DNA of 64,000 nucleotides from Chrysaora quinquecirrha. Taxonomy: Eukaryota > Cnidaria > Scyphozoa > Semaeostomeae > Pelagiidae. The stretch covers positions 526,777 to 590,776 of the forward strand of contig JACTAT010000268.1 in assembly GCA_014526335.1 (NCBI GenBank). Direction: 5' to 3'. Made by a program: the position numbers and the translations under genes. A model generated the notes under the pieces. The model was given only the letters and a program-made list of their open reading frames with translations, was not told the origin of the DNA and ran no database searches. Shown in pieces: positions 11,337 through 23,302 of the stretch (positions are counted from its first letter, which is position 1; each line of letters begins with the position of its first letter).

Positions 11337-11660
11337 AGTTGAGGCTGGAGTTCCTTAATTTTTCAACAAAATGAGGCTGAAAGTTCCTTATACTGTTCCT
11401 TGTCGTGGGATATGAATAAATACTAATTTTTACTGCAAATTCATCGAAACTATTCTTCATTTCTAACTTTAGGTATAAATGGAGCCTTTTGGGGAAGAAC
11501 GATGGGAAATATATTGTACTTCTGTTCCTTTTTCGTACAAACCGTCTTGTTCTTTAAAAAAGAGTTTTTTAGTTTTTCATCCGAGCCTCAACAGTTCCTT
11601 AAAGTTACTTAATTTTTTGGGAATTTTCAGCCTCGAGTTCCTTGGCCATTTGTATTTACC
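11337..11660. mobile_element. Right part of the MITE interrupted by the hAT element
   Basis: The wording gttccttaatttttcaac...gttccttatactgttcc...cagttccttaaagttac is the TATAAGGAA-family vocabulary. It resumes directly after the duplicated target site of the hAT element, so the two flanks belonged to one older element. Confidence 0.4.
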
Positions 11661-12315
11661 GGCATTGGAACTGTGGCATCGGCATTGGAACCGGCATTGG
11701 CAATGGAATTGGCGCCATTTTTATATCTAAGTCAGAATGCAAACACAACTTACCAGGGGTTGCATAAAAGATTTTAGCTCCAAATCTTTCTCAATTGTGT
11801 TGCTTTTTTACTTCCGTTTTTAGTTTTTTGGCTTTTCGAATGTGATGGGATATCCAAGGGAGCAATGTTGTGGGAAGGGCGGGCAGAACAAGGCAGAAAA
11901 ATGCTTCATATGACCTGTTTCAGTTACTATTTTTCTTGCATGAGTACACTTGACAAAATGAAATTAAACTAGCTCAGAGCTCCTGTTCACGACATTGTGG
12001 GAGCACTACGCTCCGAGCGGGCACAGAACAAGATCTTTCAATCACAGATCTCAAAATTTATAACAGGAATAAACTTGACCTAAAAAGGACAGAGCATGGA
12101 GCGCACAAACGGGATCTGTCACGAAAGTAAAGAAGAGTCACGACTCAATAAATGGAACGTTTTTTCTTGCTTTTGTTTTTATTTCAACATATAACCAACA
12201 AATGCCAACGAACGATAATACATATTGTTAAAGCGTAAAACCAGTCAGAGTTTCAAATGAATGGCTGTGAGAAAAATTTTTGGACAGAATACACTCATTT
12301 TCTTATAAGAAATTA
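11661..12315. other. No gene or repeat recognised
   Basis: A short GGCATTGGAAC repeat (about 11661-11710) is followed by AT-rich sequence without a convincing frame, inverted repeat or tandem repeat. Confidence 0.4.
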
Positions 12316-13456
12316 CTATGCTCTTGAACATACACGTATTTTGTTATAACAAGCTAACAAATGGGTCCAATACTGAAAGTTTCTTAAAATTGCAAATTTT
12401 GAGTACTGAAAGTTTTTTAAGAGTTTTCTAAAGTATCTATACTGGAAGCATAGTAATTCTATCTGAATGGTGTTCCCAATACATTTATCGATCGTATTTG
12501 ACTGTTTGTGGCTTTCCAATTTGTCTGGTTGTCACAAAATTTCAATCGGCTCACGGAATAGGAAGTAGGAATGGACAACGGAAGTGCTGCCTACTTAAAC
12601 AAATGCTCGGCAACTGGGGCACCCCTGTGAGATGTTTTGTGAGATGCTTCAACGGAAGTGCTTGTACTTTCTTCCAGACATTTATATCCCGTTGACATGC
12701 CAAGACATCACGTTTTTACCAAAACACAACAAGTTTCAAAAAAAGGTTTTGAATTGAAATGAAAAATAACACTTTATGAGTTTGTACCTTATGAGTTTAA
12801 GTTTGTCTTGCTCTGTTCTTGTTCAATTTTATACGAAACTCTGCATATTGTGTTCTAATATTGTTTTGAATAGGCTAATAAGTAAACCAAATGAAACCCA
12901 GTGAAGCCGGTGTGGCATGTAAATCTGCATGGTAACCAGAAATGCGTGGGACATGCAAAGCTGATTTTGACGTAGGGTCACATGTCAAACATCATTTTGC
13001 GTATACTATAGATCGCAAAATAAGGTTTTGCGTTCTCAAAAAATGACCAAAACAACACAAACAAACACAAATAACACATCACAGAATACAATAAAAGTAA
13101 GAGATGAAGAAGAAACAGAAAAACTTAAATACAGTAAGCAATTGTTACTAATAATTTTCAATACAAAGGATTCATGTAATCATAAACCAACCCAAGAAAA
13201 CCTGGGGGCAGTCAACTTCGGAAGACACGGGGTTTCCATTAATGGAAACAGATATTTAATTCATAAGACTTTAAAACTTTCGAATAAACAGACGAATTTG
13301 TCTATAAGAATCCCTTTACAACAAACCCAGAATCTCGAGTGGTCAAAAATTTAAGCAGCTCCAGTGCTGGAAAACTTTTCACAAAGAAACTTCTCATCTC
13401 GATTGGCAAAATATTCTATTTTTAATTTCCGTGTTTCGTCTAGGATAAAGTAATTC
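12316..13456. repeat. Diverged MITE fragments of the AGTACTGAAAG family
   Basis: The left part (acacgtattttgttataac...aatactgaaagtttctta) and the right part (agaatctcgagtggtcaaaaattta...gtgtttcgtctaggataaag) match the two ends of the element at 53.8-54.15 kb and the fragment at 49.1-49.24 kb. About 600 bp between them is not shared and shows no gene. Confidence 0.45.
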
Positions 13457-13458
13457 TA

Positions 13459-14069
13459 CAGGGTGGCCCAAAAAAAGGGACCTCCTAACTAAATAATTTA
13501 TTAATAAATTATTCTTAAGTTGGAATTTCATGAAATTAATACTACATGATATTCAACTCAAGTGAGATATATCGTGTAAATATCATGATGATATGAAATA
13601 GTCCCTCTGATTAAATTGACTTTAAAAACTTTACAATCCAAAAACGTACTGTTACAAAATATGCAACTTTATACCCTTACGTAATCCTTATGCAACAAAA
13701 CAGAAAAATCAATAACTCATTCTTTCAGTCAAATGATATTCAAAATGTCCTCAATCCTGCTTTATACACTTCTCTAATATGACTGACCATACATTAATGG
13801 TCGTGACAATTTTGCTCTGGGATAATGATTCTCCTTCACACACGATTGCAGTACAGTACGCAATGATGGAATATAAACAGCTGGTTTTTGGACATCATGA
13901 ATTTAATGTCCAATTGCACCGAGATGGAAGCTCTTATCACCAACATATTTCTACACGATAGCGCACTTGACTTGAATACTACCTGGTATAAATTTGATAA
14001 AATTCCTCCTTGAGAAAATTTATACAGAAATTATTTACCTAAGGGGGTCCCTTTTTTTGGGCCACCCTG
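13459..14069. mobile_element. TA-flanked MITE, CAGGGTGGCCC termini
   Basis: The termini CAGGGTGGCCCAAAAAAAGG and the inverse CCTTTTTTTGGGCCACCCTG are perfect and flanked by TA on both sides (13457-13458 and 14070-14071), as in the Tc1/mariner superfamily. The 611-bp interior has only a 60-codon frame (13,779-13,961) without recognised similarity. A truncated inverted copy lies at 18,988-19,480 as part of the large inverted repeat. Confidence 0.8.
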
Positions 14070-14394
14070 TATTACGCACACACCAATTGGAAGTCGACAG
14101 CATTCAAGTACGATCGATTTTCAGATACTAACCATTCAGACAAAATTGCTATTTCACCCTATAGTTTTTCAAGAGCTTCGTAAGCACCTTTCAGTGAGCA
14201 CAGGGACAAATTCTAAGTTTTTTTGTATAACAAATGCGTGTAACTAAGCAGCTTTTTCTCAATACCACGCAGAATTTCATGACGAAAAATCACTAGCAAA
14301 TATAAAGAGTTTAATTGTATCATTTGAACTGCTAGTAAGTTATAACAGTTAGAAACAGATTTTAAGTTGATAGGACTTTAAAATTTCCGAACAA

Positions 14395-17300
14395 ATATAC
14401 CCACGCAGTTCTTTTCACCTGGCCACGCAGAAAATTATAAGGCTCAGTATGAAAATTTCTGCGTGGCCTAAATTACTTGAAGAAGAAAAAGACCTAACAA
14501 ATAAAAACAGTTTCATCATGTAAATCGAAGCTTTGCCAAATAATAGAAACAGCTTTTAGGTTGATAAGGCTTTTAAATTTCCTAAAAATATACCCACGCA
14601 GTTTTTTCATTAGGCCACGCAGAAATTTATAAGGCTCAGTATGAAAAAATCTGCGTGGCCTAAATTACTTGAAGAAGAAAAGACCTAACAAATAAAAACA
14701 GTTTCATCATGTAAATCGAAGCTTTGCCAAATAATAGAAACAGTTTTTCACTTGATAAGGCTTTGAAATTTCCCAATAAATATACCCACGCAGATTTTTC
14801 ATTTGGCCACGCAGAAATTTATAAGGCTCAGTATGAAAAAATCTGCGTGGCCTAAATTACTTGAAGAAGAAAAGACCTAAGAAATAAAAACAGTTTCATC
14901 ATGTAAATCGAAGCTTTGCAAAATAATAGAAACAGTTTTAGGTTGATAAGGCTTTTAAATTTCCTAAAAATATACCCACGCAGTTTTTTTCACATGGCCA
15001 CGCAGAAATTTATAAGGCTCAGTATGAAAATTTCTGCGTGGCCTAAATTACTTGAAGAAGAAAAAGACCTAACAAATAAAAACAGTTTCATCATGTAAAT
15101 CGAAGCTTTGCCAAATAATAGAAACAGTTTTTAAGTTGATAAGGCTTTGAAATTTCCTAATAAATATACCCACGCAGATTTTTCATTAGGCCACGCAGAA
15201 ATTTATAAGGCTCAGTATGAAAAAATCTGCGTGGCCTAAATTACTTGAAGGAGAAAAAGACCTAAGAAATAAAAACAGTTTCATCATGTAAATCGAAGCT
15301 TTGCAAAATAATAGAAACAGTTTTTAGGTTGATAAGGCTTTTAAATTTCCTAAAAAATATACCCACGCAGTTTTTTTCACATGGCCACGCAGAAATTTAT
15401 AAGGCTCAGTATGAAAATTTCTGCGTTGCCTAAATTACTTGAAGAAGAAAAAGACCTAACAAATAAAAACAGTTTCATCATGTAAATCGAAGCTTTGCCA
15501 AATAATAGAAACAGCTTTTCACTTGATAAGACTTTGAAATTTTCCAATAAATATACCCACGCAGATTTTCTCATTAGGCCACGCAGAAATTTATAAGGCT
15601 CAGTATGAAAAAATCTGCGTGGCCTAAATTACTTGAAGAAGAAAAAGACCTAAGAAATAAAAACAGTTTCATCATGTAAATCGAAGCTTTGCAAAATAAT
15701 AGAAACAGTTTTAGGTTGATAAGGCTTTTAAATTTCCTAAAAATATACCCACGCAGTTTTTTCACATGGCCACGCAGAAATTTATAAGGCTCAGTATGAA
15801 AATTTCTGCGTGGCCTAAATTACTTGAAGAAGAAAAGACCTAAGAAATAAAAACAGTTTCATCATGTAAATCGAAGCTTTGCCAAATAATAGAAACAGTT
15901 TTAAGTTGATAAGGCTTTCAAATTTCCTAAAAATATACCCACGCAGATTTTTCATTAGGCCACGCAGAAATTTATAAGGCTCAGTATGAAAATTTCTGCG
16001 TGGCCTAAATTACTTGAAGAAGAAAAAAGACCTAGAAACAGTTTTTAGGTTGATAAGGCTTTTAAATTTCCTAAAAATATACCCACGCAGTTTTTTCACA
16101 TGGCCACGCAGAAATTTATAAGGCTCAGTATGAAAATTTCTGCGTTGCCTAAATTACTTGAAGAAGAAAAGACCTAACAAATAAAAACAGTTTCATCATG
16201 TAAATCGAAGCTTTGCCAAATAATAGAAACAGCTTTTAGGTTGATAAGGCTTTGAAATTTCCTAAAAAATATACCCACGCAGATTTTTCACATTAGGCCA
16301 CGCAGAAATTTATAAGGCTCAGTATGAAAAATCTGCGTGGCCTAAATTACTCGAAGAAGAAAAGACCTAAGAAATAAAAACAGTTTCATCATGTAAATCG
16401 AAGCTTTGCAAAATAATAGAAACAGTTTTAGGTTGATAAGGCTTTTAAATTTCCTAAAAATATACCCACGCAGTTTTTTCACATGGCCACGCAGAAATTT
16501 ATAAGGCTCAGTATGAAAATTTCTGCGTTGCCTAAATTACTTGAAGAAGAAAAAGACCTAACAAATAAAAACAGTTTCATCATGTAAATCGAAGCTTTGC
16601 CAAATAATAGAAACAGCTTTTAGGTTGATAAGGCTTTTAAATTTCCTAAAAAATATACCCACGCAGTTTTTTTCACATGGCCACGCAGAAATTTATAAGG
16701 CTCAGTATGAAAATTTCTGCGTGGCCTAAATTACTTGAAGAAGAAAAAGACCTAAGAAATAAAAACAGTTTCATCATGTAAATCGAAGCTTTGCCAAATA
16801 ATAGAAACAGCTTTTAGGTTGATAAGGCTTTGAAATTTTCCAATAAATATACCCACGCAGATTTTCTCATTAGGCCACGCAGAAATTTATAAGGCTCAGT
16901 ATGAAAAAATCTGCGTGGCCTAAATTACTCGAAGAAGAAAAAGACCTAAGAAATAAAAACAGTTTCATCATGTAAATCGAAGCTTTGCAAAATAATAGAA
17001 ACAGTTTTTAGGTTGATAAGGCTTTTAAATTTCCTAAAAAATATACCCACGCAGTTTTTTTCACATGGCCACGCAGAAATTTATAAGGCTCAGTATGAAA
17101 ATTTCTGCGTGGCCTAAATTACTTGAAGAAGAAAAAGACCTAACAAATAAAAACAGTTTCATCATGTAAATCGAAGCTTTGCCAAATAATAGAAACAGCT
17201 TTTAGGTTGATAAGGCTTTTAAATTTCCTAAAAAATATACCCACGCAGTTTTTTTCACATGGCCACGCAGAAATTTATAAGGCTCAGTATGAAAATTTCT

Positions 17301-18665
17301 GCGTGGCCTAAATTACTTGAAGAAGAAAAAGACCTAAGAAATAAAACAGTTTCATCATGTAAATCGAAGCTTTGCCAAATAATAGAAACAGCTTTTAGGT
17401 TGATAAGGCTTTTAAATTTCCGAAAAATATACCCACGCAGATTTTTCATTAGTGAGCCACGCAGAAATTTATAAGGCTCAGTATGAAAAAATCTGCGTGG
17501 CCTAAATTACTTGAAGAAGAAAAAGACCTAAGAAATAAAAACAGTTTCATCATGTAAATCGAAGCTTTGCAAAATAATAGAAACAGTTTTTATTTGATAA
17601 GTCTTTTTCTTTCTTAAAAAATATACCCACGCAGAAATTTTCATACTGAGCCTTATAAATTTATAAGGCTCAGTATGAAAAAACTGCGTGGTATATTTTT
17701 TAGGAAATTTAAAAGACCTATCAACCTAAAACTGTTTCATTATTTTGCAAAGCTTCGATTTACATGATGAAACTGTTTTTATTTGATAGGTCTTTTTTTC
17801 CTTCAAGTAATTTAGGCCACGCAGATTTTTTCATACTGAGCCTTATAAATTTCTAAGGCTCAGTATGAAAAATCTGCGTGGGTATAATTTTTAGGAAATT
17901 TAAAAGCCTTATCAACTTAAAAACTGTTTCTATTATTTGGCAAAGCTTCGATTTACATGATGAAACTGTTTTTATTTGTTAGGTCTTTTTCTTCTTCAAG
18001 TAATTTAGGCCACGCAGAAATTTTCATACTGAGCCTTATAAATTTCTGCGTGGCCATGTGAAAAAAACTGCGTGGGTATATTTTTTAGGAAATTTAAAAG
18101 CCTTATCAACCTAAAAGCTGTTTCTATTATTTGGCAAAGCTTCGATTTACATGATGAAACTGTTTTTATTTGTTAGGTCTTTTTCTTCTTCAAGTAATTT
18201 AGGCCACGCAGAAATTTTCATACTGAGCCTTATAAATTTCTGCGTGGCCATGTGAAAAAAACTGCGTGGGTATATTTTTAGGAAATTTAAAAGCCTTATC
18301 AACCTAAAAACTGTTTCTATTATTTTGCAAAGCTTCGATTTACATGATGAAACTGTTTTTATTTCTTAGGTCTTTTTCTTCTTCGAGTAATTTAGGCCAC
18401 GCAGATTTTTTCATACTGAGCCTTATAAATTTCTGCGTGGCCTAATGAAAAAATCTGCGTGGGTATATTTTTTAGGAAATTTAAAAGCCTTATAAACTTA
18501 AATACTGTTTTTATTATTTGGCAAAGTTTCGATTTACATGATGAAACTGTTTCTATTTGTTAGGTCTTTTTCTTCTTCAAGTAATTTAGGCCACGCAGAT
18601 TTTTTCATACTGAGCCTTATAATTTTCTGCGTGGCCAGGTGAAAAAAACTGCGTGGGTATAATTG
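14395..18665. repeat. Hairpin-bearing ~193-bp satellite array with one orientation switch
   Basis: About seventeen forward units (hairpin starts near 14430, 14619, 14805, 14998, 15190, 15383, 15577, 15766, 15960, 16101, 16298, 16485, 16679, 16873, 17067, 17260, 17457) and about five reversed units follow one another at 186-197 bp (one short unit of 141 bp). Each unit contains CCACGCAGAAATTTATAAGG and then, inverted, ATTTCTGCGTGG, giving a ~46-bp hairpin around the loop ctcagtatg. Between hairpins lie acagtttcatcatgtaaatc and aggttgataaggctttt. Short ORFs of 60-71 codons recur unit by unit but are repeat by-products. Confidence 0.93.
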
Positions 18666-18987
18666 TTCTGAAATTTTAAAGTCCTATCAACTTAAAATCT
18701 GTTTCTAACTGTTATAACTTACTAGCAGTTCGAATGATACAATTAAACTCTTTATATTTGCTAGTGATTTTTCGTCATGAAATTCTGCGTGGTATTGAGA
18801 AAAAGCTGCTTAGTTACACGCATTTGTTATACAAAAAAACTTAGAATTTGTCCCTGTGCTCACTGAAAGGTGCTTACGAAGCTCTTGAAAAACTATAGGG
18901 TGAAATAGCAATTTTGTCTGAATGGTTAGTATCTGAAAATCGATCGTACTTGAATGCTGTCGACTTCCAATTGGTGTGTGCGTAATA

Positions 18988-19480
18988 CAGGGTGGCCCAA
19001 AAAAAAGGGACCCCCTTAGGTAAATAATTTCTGTATAAATTTTCTCAAGGAGGAATTTTATCAGATTTATACCAGGTAGTATTCAAGTCAAGTGCGCTAT
19101 CGTGTAGAAATATGTTGGTGATAAGAGCTTCCATCTCGGTGCAATGGGACATTAAATTCATGATGTCCAAAAACCAGCTGTTTATATTCCATCATTGCGT
19201 ACTGTACTGCAATCGTGTGTGAAGGAGAATCATTATCCCAGAGCAAAATTGTCACGACCATTAATGTATGGTCAGTCATATTAGAGAAGTGTATAAAGCA
19301 GGATTGAGGACATTTTGAATATCATTTGACTGAAAGAATGAGTTATTGATTTTTCTGTTTTGTTGCATAAGGATTACGTAAGGGTATAAAGTTGCATATT
19401 TTGTAACAGTACGTTTTTGGATTGTAAAGTTTTAAAGTCAATTTAATCAGAGGGACTATTTCATATCATCATGATATTTA
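18988..19480. mobile_element. Truncated inverted copy of the CAGGGTGGCCC MITE
   Basis: It starts TA-CAGGGTGGCCCAAAAAAAA, is the reverse complement of 14069-13577, and stops at 19480 without reaching its other terminus. The truncation point is the outer edge of the large inverted repeat. Confidence 0.8.
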
Positions 19481-19484
19481 TTTA

Positions 19485-19860
19485 GGTATTACATGATAGT
19501 AAGAAGTCGTTTATGTATTAATAAGGTTCACATGTTATTTCGGTTGATAGGATTACAATTAATTATGTATAATGGAGTTACAAAATTTAAGCATGTAATT
19601 ATTACATTGGCTTTATTTTACACTTTATCCTCAGTAAGATACAGTCAGTTGTATTACAAGATGCTTTTCACGTTTACACGGCATTACGTTGATTAATACT
19701 TACCTTGTTGAATTGTGATCCATGTTAGTACACAGTTGTTAGGTCAGAGCTATGTTGGATTCACGGGCCTTGTATGTCTAGCACGTTTCTTGTTGAGGCA
19801 TCGGACTATTGACGTCAAACAACGAATTGGATCATTACAGAAATTACAAGTTTGAATTAC
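19485..19860 (+). repeat. Second cluster of spaced ATTACA motifs
   Basis: Copies of ATTACA/GTTACA/TTTACAC occur at irregular short spacing (for example ggattacaatt, ggagttacaaa, gtattacaaga, cattacagaaattacaag). The style matches 5.65-5.94 kb although the spacers differ. It begins exactly at the outer edge of the large inverted repeat. Confidence 0.45.
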
Positions 19861-22125
19861 CTTGATGTATGTTTTGCACATGCATTATGTCTGTTGCAGG
19901 CTTCAAAGATCAGTGTTGCATTCAAAGAGGGTCATGTTAGGGATATTGTAATCGACGGGAATTACTTATTGCATACACACTTATTTACTGGATTCGATAT
20001 GAACGTGAAAGCAGGCAAAACAGATCTTGCATAGCCGAATCTCGATGCGGTATTACCTAGAAGTCATTGGCATGTGTTGTCTTACATATAGGGGACATGA
20101 TTATGAACAAGAGAATTAGAACTCGGGAAAGACGATCTGATGAGCTAATTGTCCAGGCTTAATACATATATGGCAACAAATTATTGCAAATTCCTAGAAT
20201 TATTCGCAACACTCTGTTCACTATGATAAGAATTTGTCCTAAGGCAAATGCAAGCAAGATGAGTTTGCATTTAGTTAAACTATTTAGTTTTGACTGGAGT
20301 TGAAATCTTCATATAGCAGAATCTTGTTCTAGAAATATGGGGTATTGATGTTTAACGATGCAGTTTGAACTCAGAAGCATGTAAGTTCAGAACAATGGTA
20401 TTGATCTGACAATTCAGTTGCCATTAATCGGTAATTGGAGTTAGCTGCGTTCTCAAATGTCGATTATGTGAGGCCGTTCTAACCAGTATCCTTTGATCTA
20501 GGACTAAGTGATAAGTCCGTTGCGGAATCGTAAAGAAATTATTCATGGCAAATCATGTTTCAAATATTTGTAAGAATATCCATTTGTAACATTCGAAAGC
20601 ATCAATCAATTGTTCATGCACAAGTAAACGGTATTTTAGTCATTCTTAGCTAAACCTAAGTGATAACAAGGCTAAGTATATTTAGTTTTCAGATTTAAAT
20701 CTCGAAATATTAGAACACTGCATTGCAGGACTTATTCACCCATTGAAACTATCAGTACGCATTTTTTTGAAGCGGCTAGTCATAGATTGTAATTTTATTT
20801 AGTCTAAAATTCATAACAACATCTAAGCATACAACATAGGATTCATAGGAATTAGGAAATGTAAAGTTCAGAATTTTAATGAATTGAAATATTTACTAGG
20901 CAAATTTGAGTCTTAACAAAATAATTGTATCCAATTTAGTATTAGATTTATTGCTCAATTCCTTAAAACCTTCTGCTTACAAAATCTGACTAATAGATTA
21001 GCTTACTGCAAACTTTTTGCGTCTGATTAATCAAGCGTAACTTAAGATCAGTAAGCGGTCACGTAATGATTAGTAGCTAATACTTCTAGAACTTAATTGC
21101 TTCTGTTCTTTGAAAGAATTACTTATGATAAAAATAATAGTTTGCAGTTACCTTAGTAGTCAACCCTGTTAGTCCTTTTCTGCTTCATGTTTCACTATAA
21201 TCCTCCTTACTAAATGCTTATTCGATGCAAATGAATAGCGTAGATGTGGTCCGGGCACTGTGTCAAGGTATTTCCTGCGTACTTGATTATTCATCATTAT
21301 ATTGTTCTTGATGAACATAAGCGAATGGAAAGATCAGTAGGGTCACTTCAGGCTTACCTGCATCAGTTTGCAGTCGCTCCTGTTCGTCATTCTCTAAGCC
21401 AAGAGTGCCTTTGATGTAAGGGAAAAGATAGGCTTCAATGTTTCTCGTCTTCACTGCAGTTGCTATTCTATCGCAGATATTTCATCTCTTTCGCGCTGAC
21501 TTCGCTATTAACTTATTTATTCTGCGGTTTTCAGCATGGTACAGTAAGATTAGGATATGTCTAAGCGTTTCAGGCCAGTTGATGCATCAATGATGAAACG
21601 GATGCGCTAACTCGCGAAGTAGAAAAACTTTCTTAACTGGAATTTGCAGAGTTGCAGTTTCTTAAGTCTGTAAATCATGCCAACTGGTGGCCTAGATGAT
21701 TATGGCTTCTAAACAGAAATCTAGGGCACAAAAGTATTCTCTGTCTTATAATTGTAAGGTGAGCGTTCGGATCCTGACAGACTTCAGGATGACGTCCAGT
21801 GTGGAATTGTCAGGATTGTCTTACGTGTGTTAAAGCTCATAGATGATGATCCGAAGTGCAGCAGTATCTGAAACGTGTCATAAGGTTTGTAATTTTTGGT
21901 CACTGAAACTGTTAACACCTCGAAGATTCTTCGTCGTTGATTCAATTCTTTGACTGACTGTCCTACTATTCTATGCATGTTCCCTATGGGGTATGTTTTC
22001 AAATCAATGCCCTTTCTGTGGGTCCTCCTTGGGCTTCTCAGAATCACATATATACCTACGCCTCTATAGGAGTTACCATCCCCCTCTCAGTTATGTCTGG
22101 CTGTTTTACTAAGGAATTAGACTTA
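19861..22125. other. 2.3 kb without a recognised gene
   Basis: No frame over 90 codons, no tandem repeat and no clear terminal inverted repeat. A minus-strand frame of 87 codons (21784-22047) has an ordinary amino-acid composition but no similarity that I recognise. I looked here for a signal-peptide exon of the nearby peptide locus (ATGAAGACAAT followed by GTAAGT) and found none. Confidence 0.45.
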
Positions 22126-22329
22126 CCCTAAGTCTAAATCTTTATTCATCCGAACACAAAGTCACGTGAGTCAATAGATAGCGCTGCGGAGGAGACAATG
22201 AGAAAAGTGAACGGAGATTTAAATATAATTCTATAAATCTCTCTTCACTTTTTTCATTGTCTCCTCCGCGGCGCTATCAATTGACTCTCATGATTTTGTG
22301 TTCGGATGAATTAAGATTTAGACTTAGGG
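22126..22329. mobile_element. 204-bp palindromic MITE, CCCTAAGTCTAAATC termini, TA flanks
   Basis: Terminal inverted repeats CCCTAAGTCTAAATCTT/AAGATTTAGACTTAGGG are flanked by TA (22124-22125, 22330-22331). The inner arms (gcgctgcggaggagacaatg and its inverse cattgtctcctccgcggcgc) make nearly the whole element one hairpin. Relatives: 45.52-45.70 kb (left end lost) and a fragment at 31.41-31.46 kb. It ends 32 bp before the exon of the peptide locus at 22362. Confidence 0.8.
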
Positions 22330-22361
22330 TATGGCTACTAAGGGATTAACTCTCTCAACAG

Positions 22362-22495
22362 ACCCTCACAGAAAAGACGCATGTTATCGCCACAGCGCCT
22401 GCTCAGTTTGTCGTCGTCGATGCTTTGCTGTAAGTTACCCATTTAGAGGCTGGGGGAGAAGACGAAGATCATGGGGGAGAAGACGAAGATGGTGA
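22362..22495 (+). pseudogene. Orphan exon 3 of the Arg/Trp/Cys-rich secreted peptide family (locus A)
   Basis: The exon follows a CTCTCAACAG acceptor, starts in the same split codon as its relatives (G|AC for the conserved D-P) and ends at TGA (22493-22495). It encodes 43 residues with C-x5-C-x2-C-R-R-R-C (all four cysteines) and then two copies of the basic motif: W-G-R-R-R-R-S-W-G-R-R-R-R-W. The relatives have one copy, so the tail has been duplicated. No exon 1 or acidic exon 2 could be found in the 3 kb upstream, and a MITE ends 32 bp before the acceptor. It may be a relic, or an alternative last exon of a distant first exon; the intact frame leaves both open. I label it pseudogene only because partner exons are missing. 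Confidence 0.6.
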
Positions 22496-22828
22496 AGAAC
22501 TGAAAAGAGAACTTGAATTTCTGTCTTCTGCATGAATTCGCTTTTAACTTTTTATTAGTATGCAGATATGCTGAGCAAATGTGTTGTCTGTTTTTTTTCT
22601 TGCTAGATCTCTGTTCATCAGGGCACAAATCAAGGATGCTAGAGTGATGGGAGGGCAAGGGGGCGACAAGGAACAAAAGGGCAATGGAGACCGAAGTCAA
22701 GATATATCAATTATCATTTTTTATGAAAACTGGTGCACTCTTGCCCCTCAGGAGAAAAGAGTAGGAAGGGTGGTTGCCCCGGAGCACCCTTCTCCGGCGT
22801 CCCTGCTTATAGTGTCAACATCCTTTGG
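22496..22828 (+). other. Downstream region of locus A
   Basis: Just after the stop, agaactgaaaagagaactt and tatgctgag resemble the 3' flanks of the loci at 35.3 and 48.7 kb, so this is probably old 3' untranslated sequence. Nothing else is recognised. Confidence 0.4.
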
Positions 22829-23010
22829 AATAGTCTTTGAGTTGTACAAAACTTCAAAATTGCGATGAACAGCGGAATCATTTTCGGGCATACTTAAAAG
22901 CTTTTTTCGTCTGCTACTCCTCAGAGTATGAACGTCAGAAACAGACCGAAACAATAGACTAAGGCGGAATTTATACCCATATGCGGCTCAAAATGCACCA
23001 ATCAGAAAGA
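22829..23010. repeat. Copy of the CTTTGAGTTGTACAAAACTTC dispersed repeat
   Basis: The text from atagtctttgagttgtac through gcggaatcattttcgggcat to cagaaacagaccgaaacaat is nearly identical to the left arm of the foldback at 54.5 kb. Only one arm is present here. Confidence 0.65.
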
Positions 23011-23302
23011 GAATTGGCATTAGAAAGGGGCTTAACAGCGTGTCAAAGAAGGGAACCTGGTAGGAAATTTCGAAACAATAGTTTGCGGCGTCACAAGGAG
23101 ATGATGCTGCGCAAGGAAACACCATCAAAGAAACAAAATCCTCGAAATACCCTAAATTACACTGAGATAAAAGTTTAAGTAGAAAAATTGCTATTTGAAT
23201 TTCAGCTATTTTTCGCTTTGGTTTCTGTACATTTTCAGCAGGCCATTCTGCAATTGCGGCAGCAGGTTTCCTCGGGTCAGTCGAGGGTCAGATACAGCAC
23301 TC

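Larger units (their letters stand above)
13577..19480. repeat. 5.9-kb inverted repeat enclosing a satellite array
   Basis: The unique-sequence arms (left 13577 to about 14395, right about 18665 to 19480) are near-perfect reverse complements: taaatatcatgatgatatg on the left matches the inverse text ending at 19480, and gcacacaccaattggaagtc near 14077 matches gacttccaattggtgtgtgc near 18961. The left arm starts inside the 13.46-kb MITE, so the inverted duplication came after that MITE inserted. Between the arms the satellite runs forward (14395 to about 17650) and then reversed (to about 18665); the switch point is near 17654, so the two halves are unequal. Confidence 0.9.

Noticed and set aside
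13779..13961. 60-codon ORF also present at 19097-19279
   Set aside because: The duplicate is explained by the large inverted repeat; the frame is inside a MITE and shows no transposase motifs.
14395..18665. CRISPR-like appearance of regularly spaced palindromic repeats
   Set aside because: The whole ~193-bp unit is conserved, including the 'spacers', and the context is animal nuclear DNA; it is a satellite.
22436..22452. GTAAGT...TTTAG within locus A exon as a mini-intron
   Set aside because: It would be only about 17 bp, and the frame is continuous through it and aligns with relatives.
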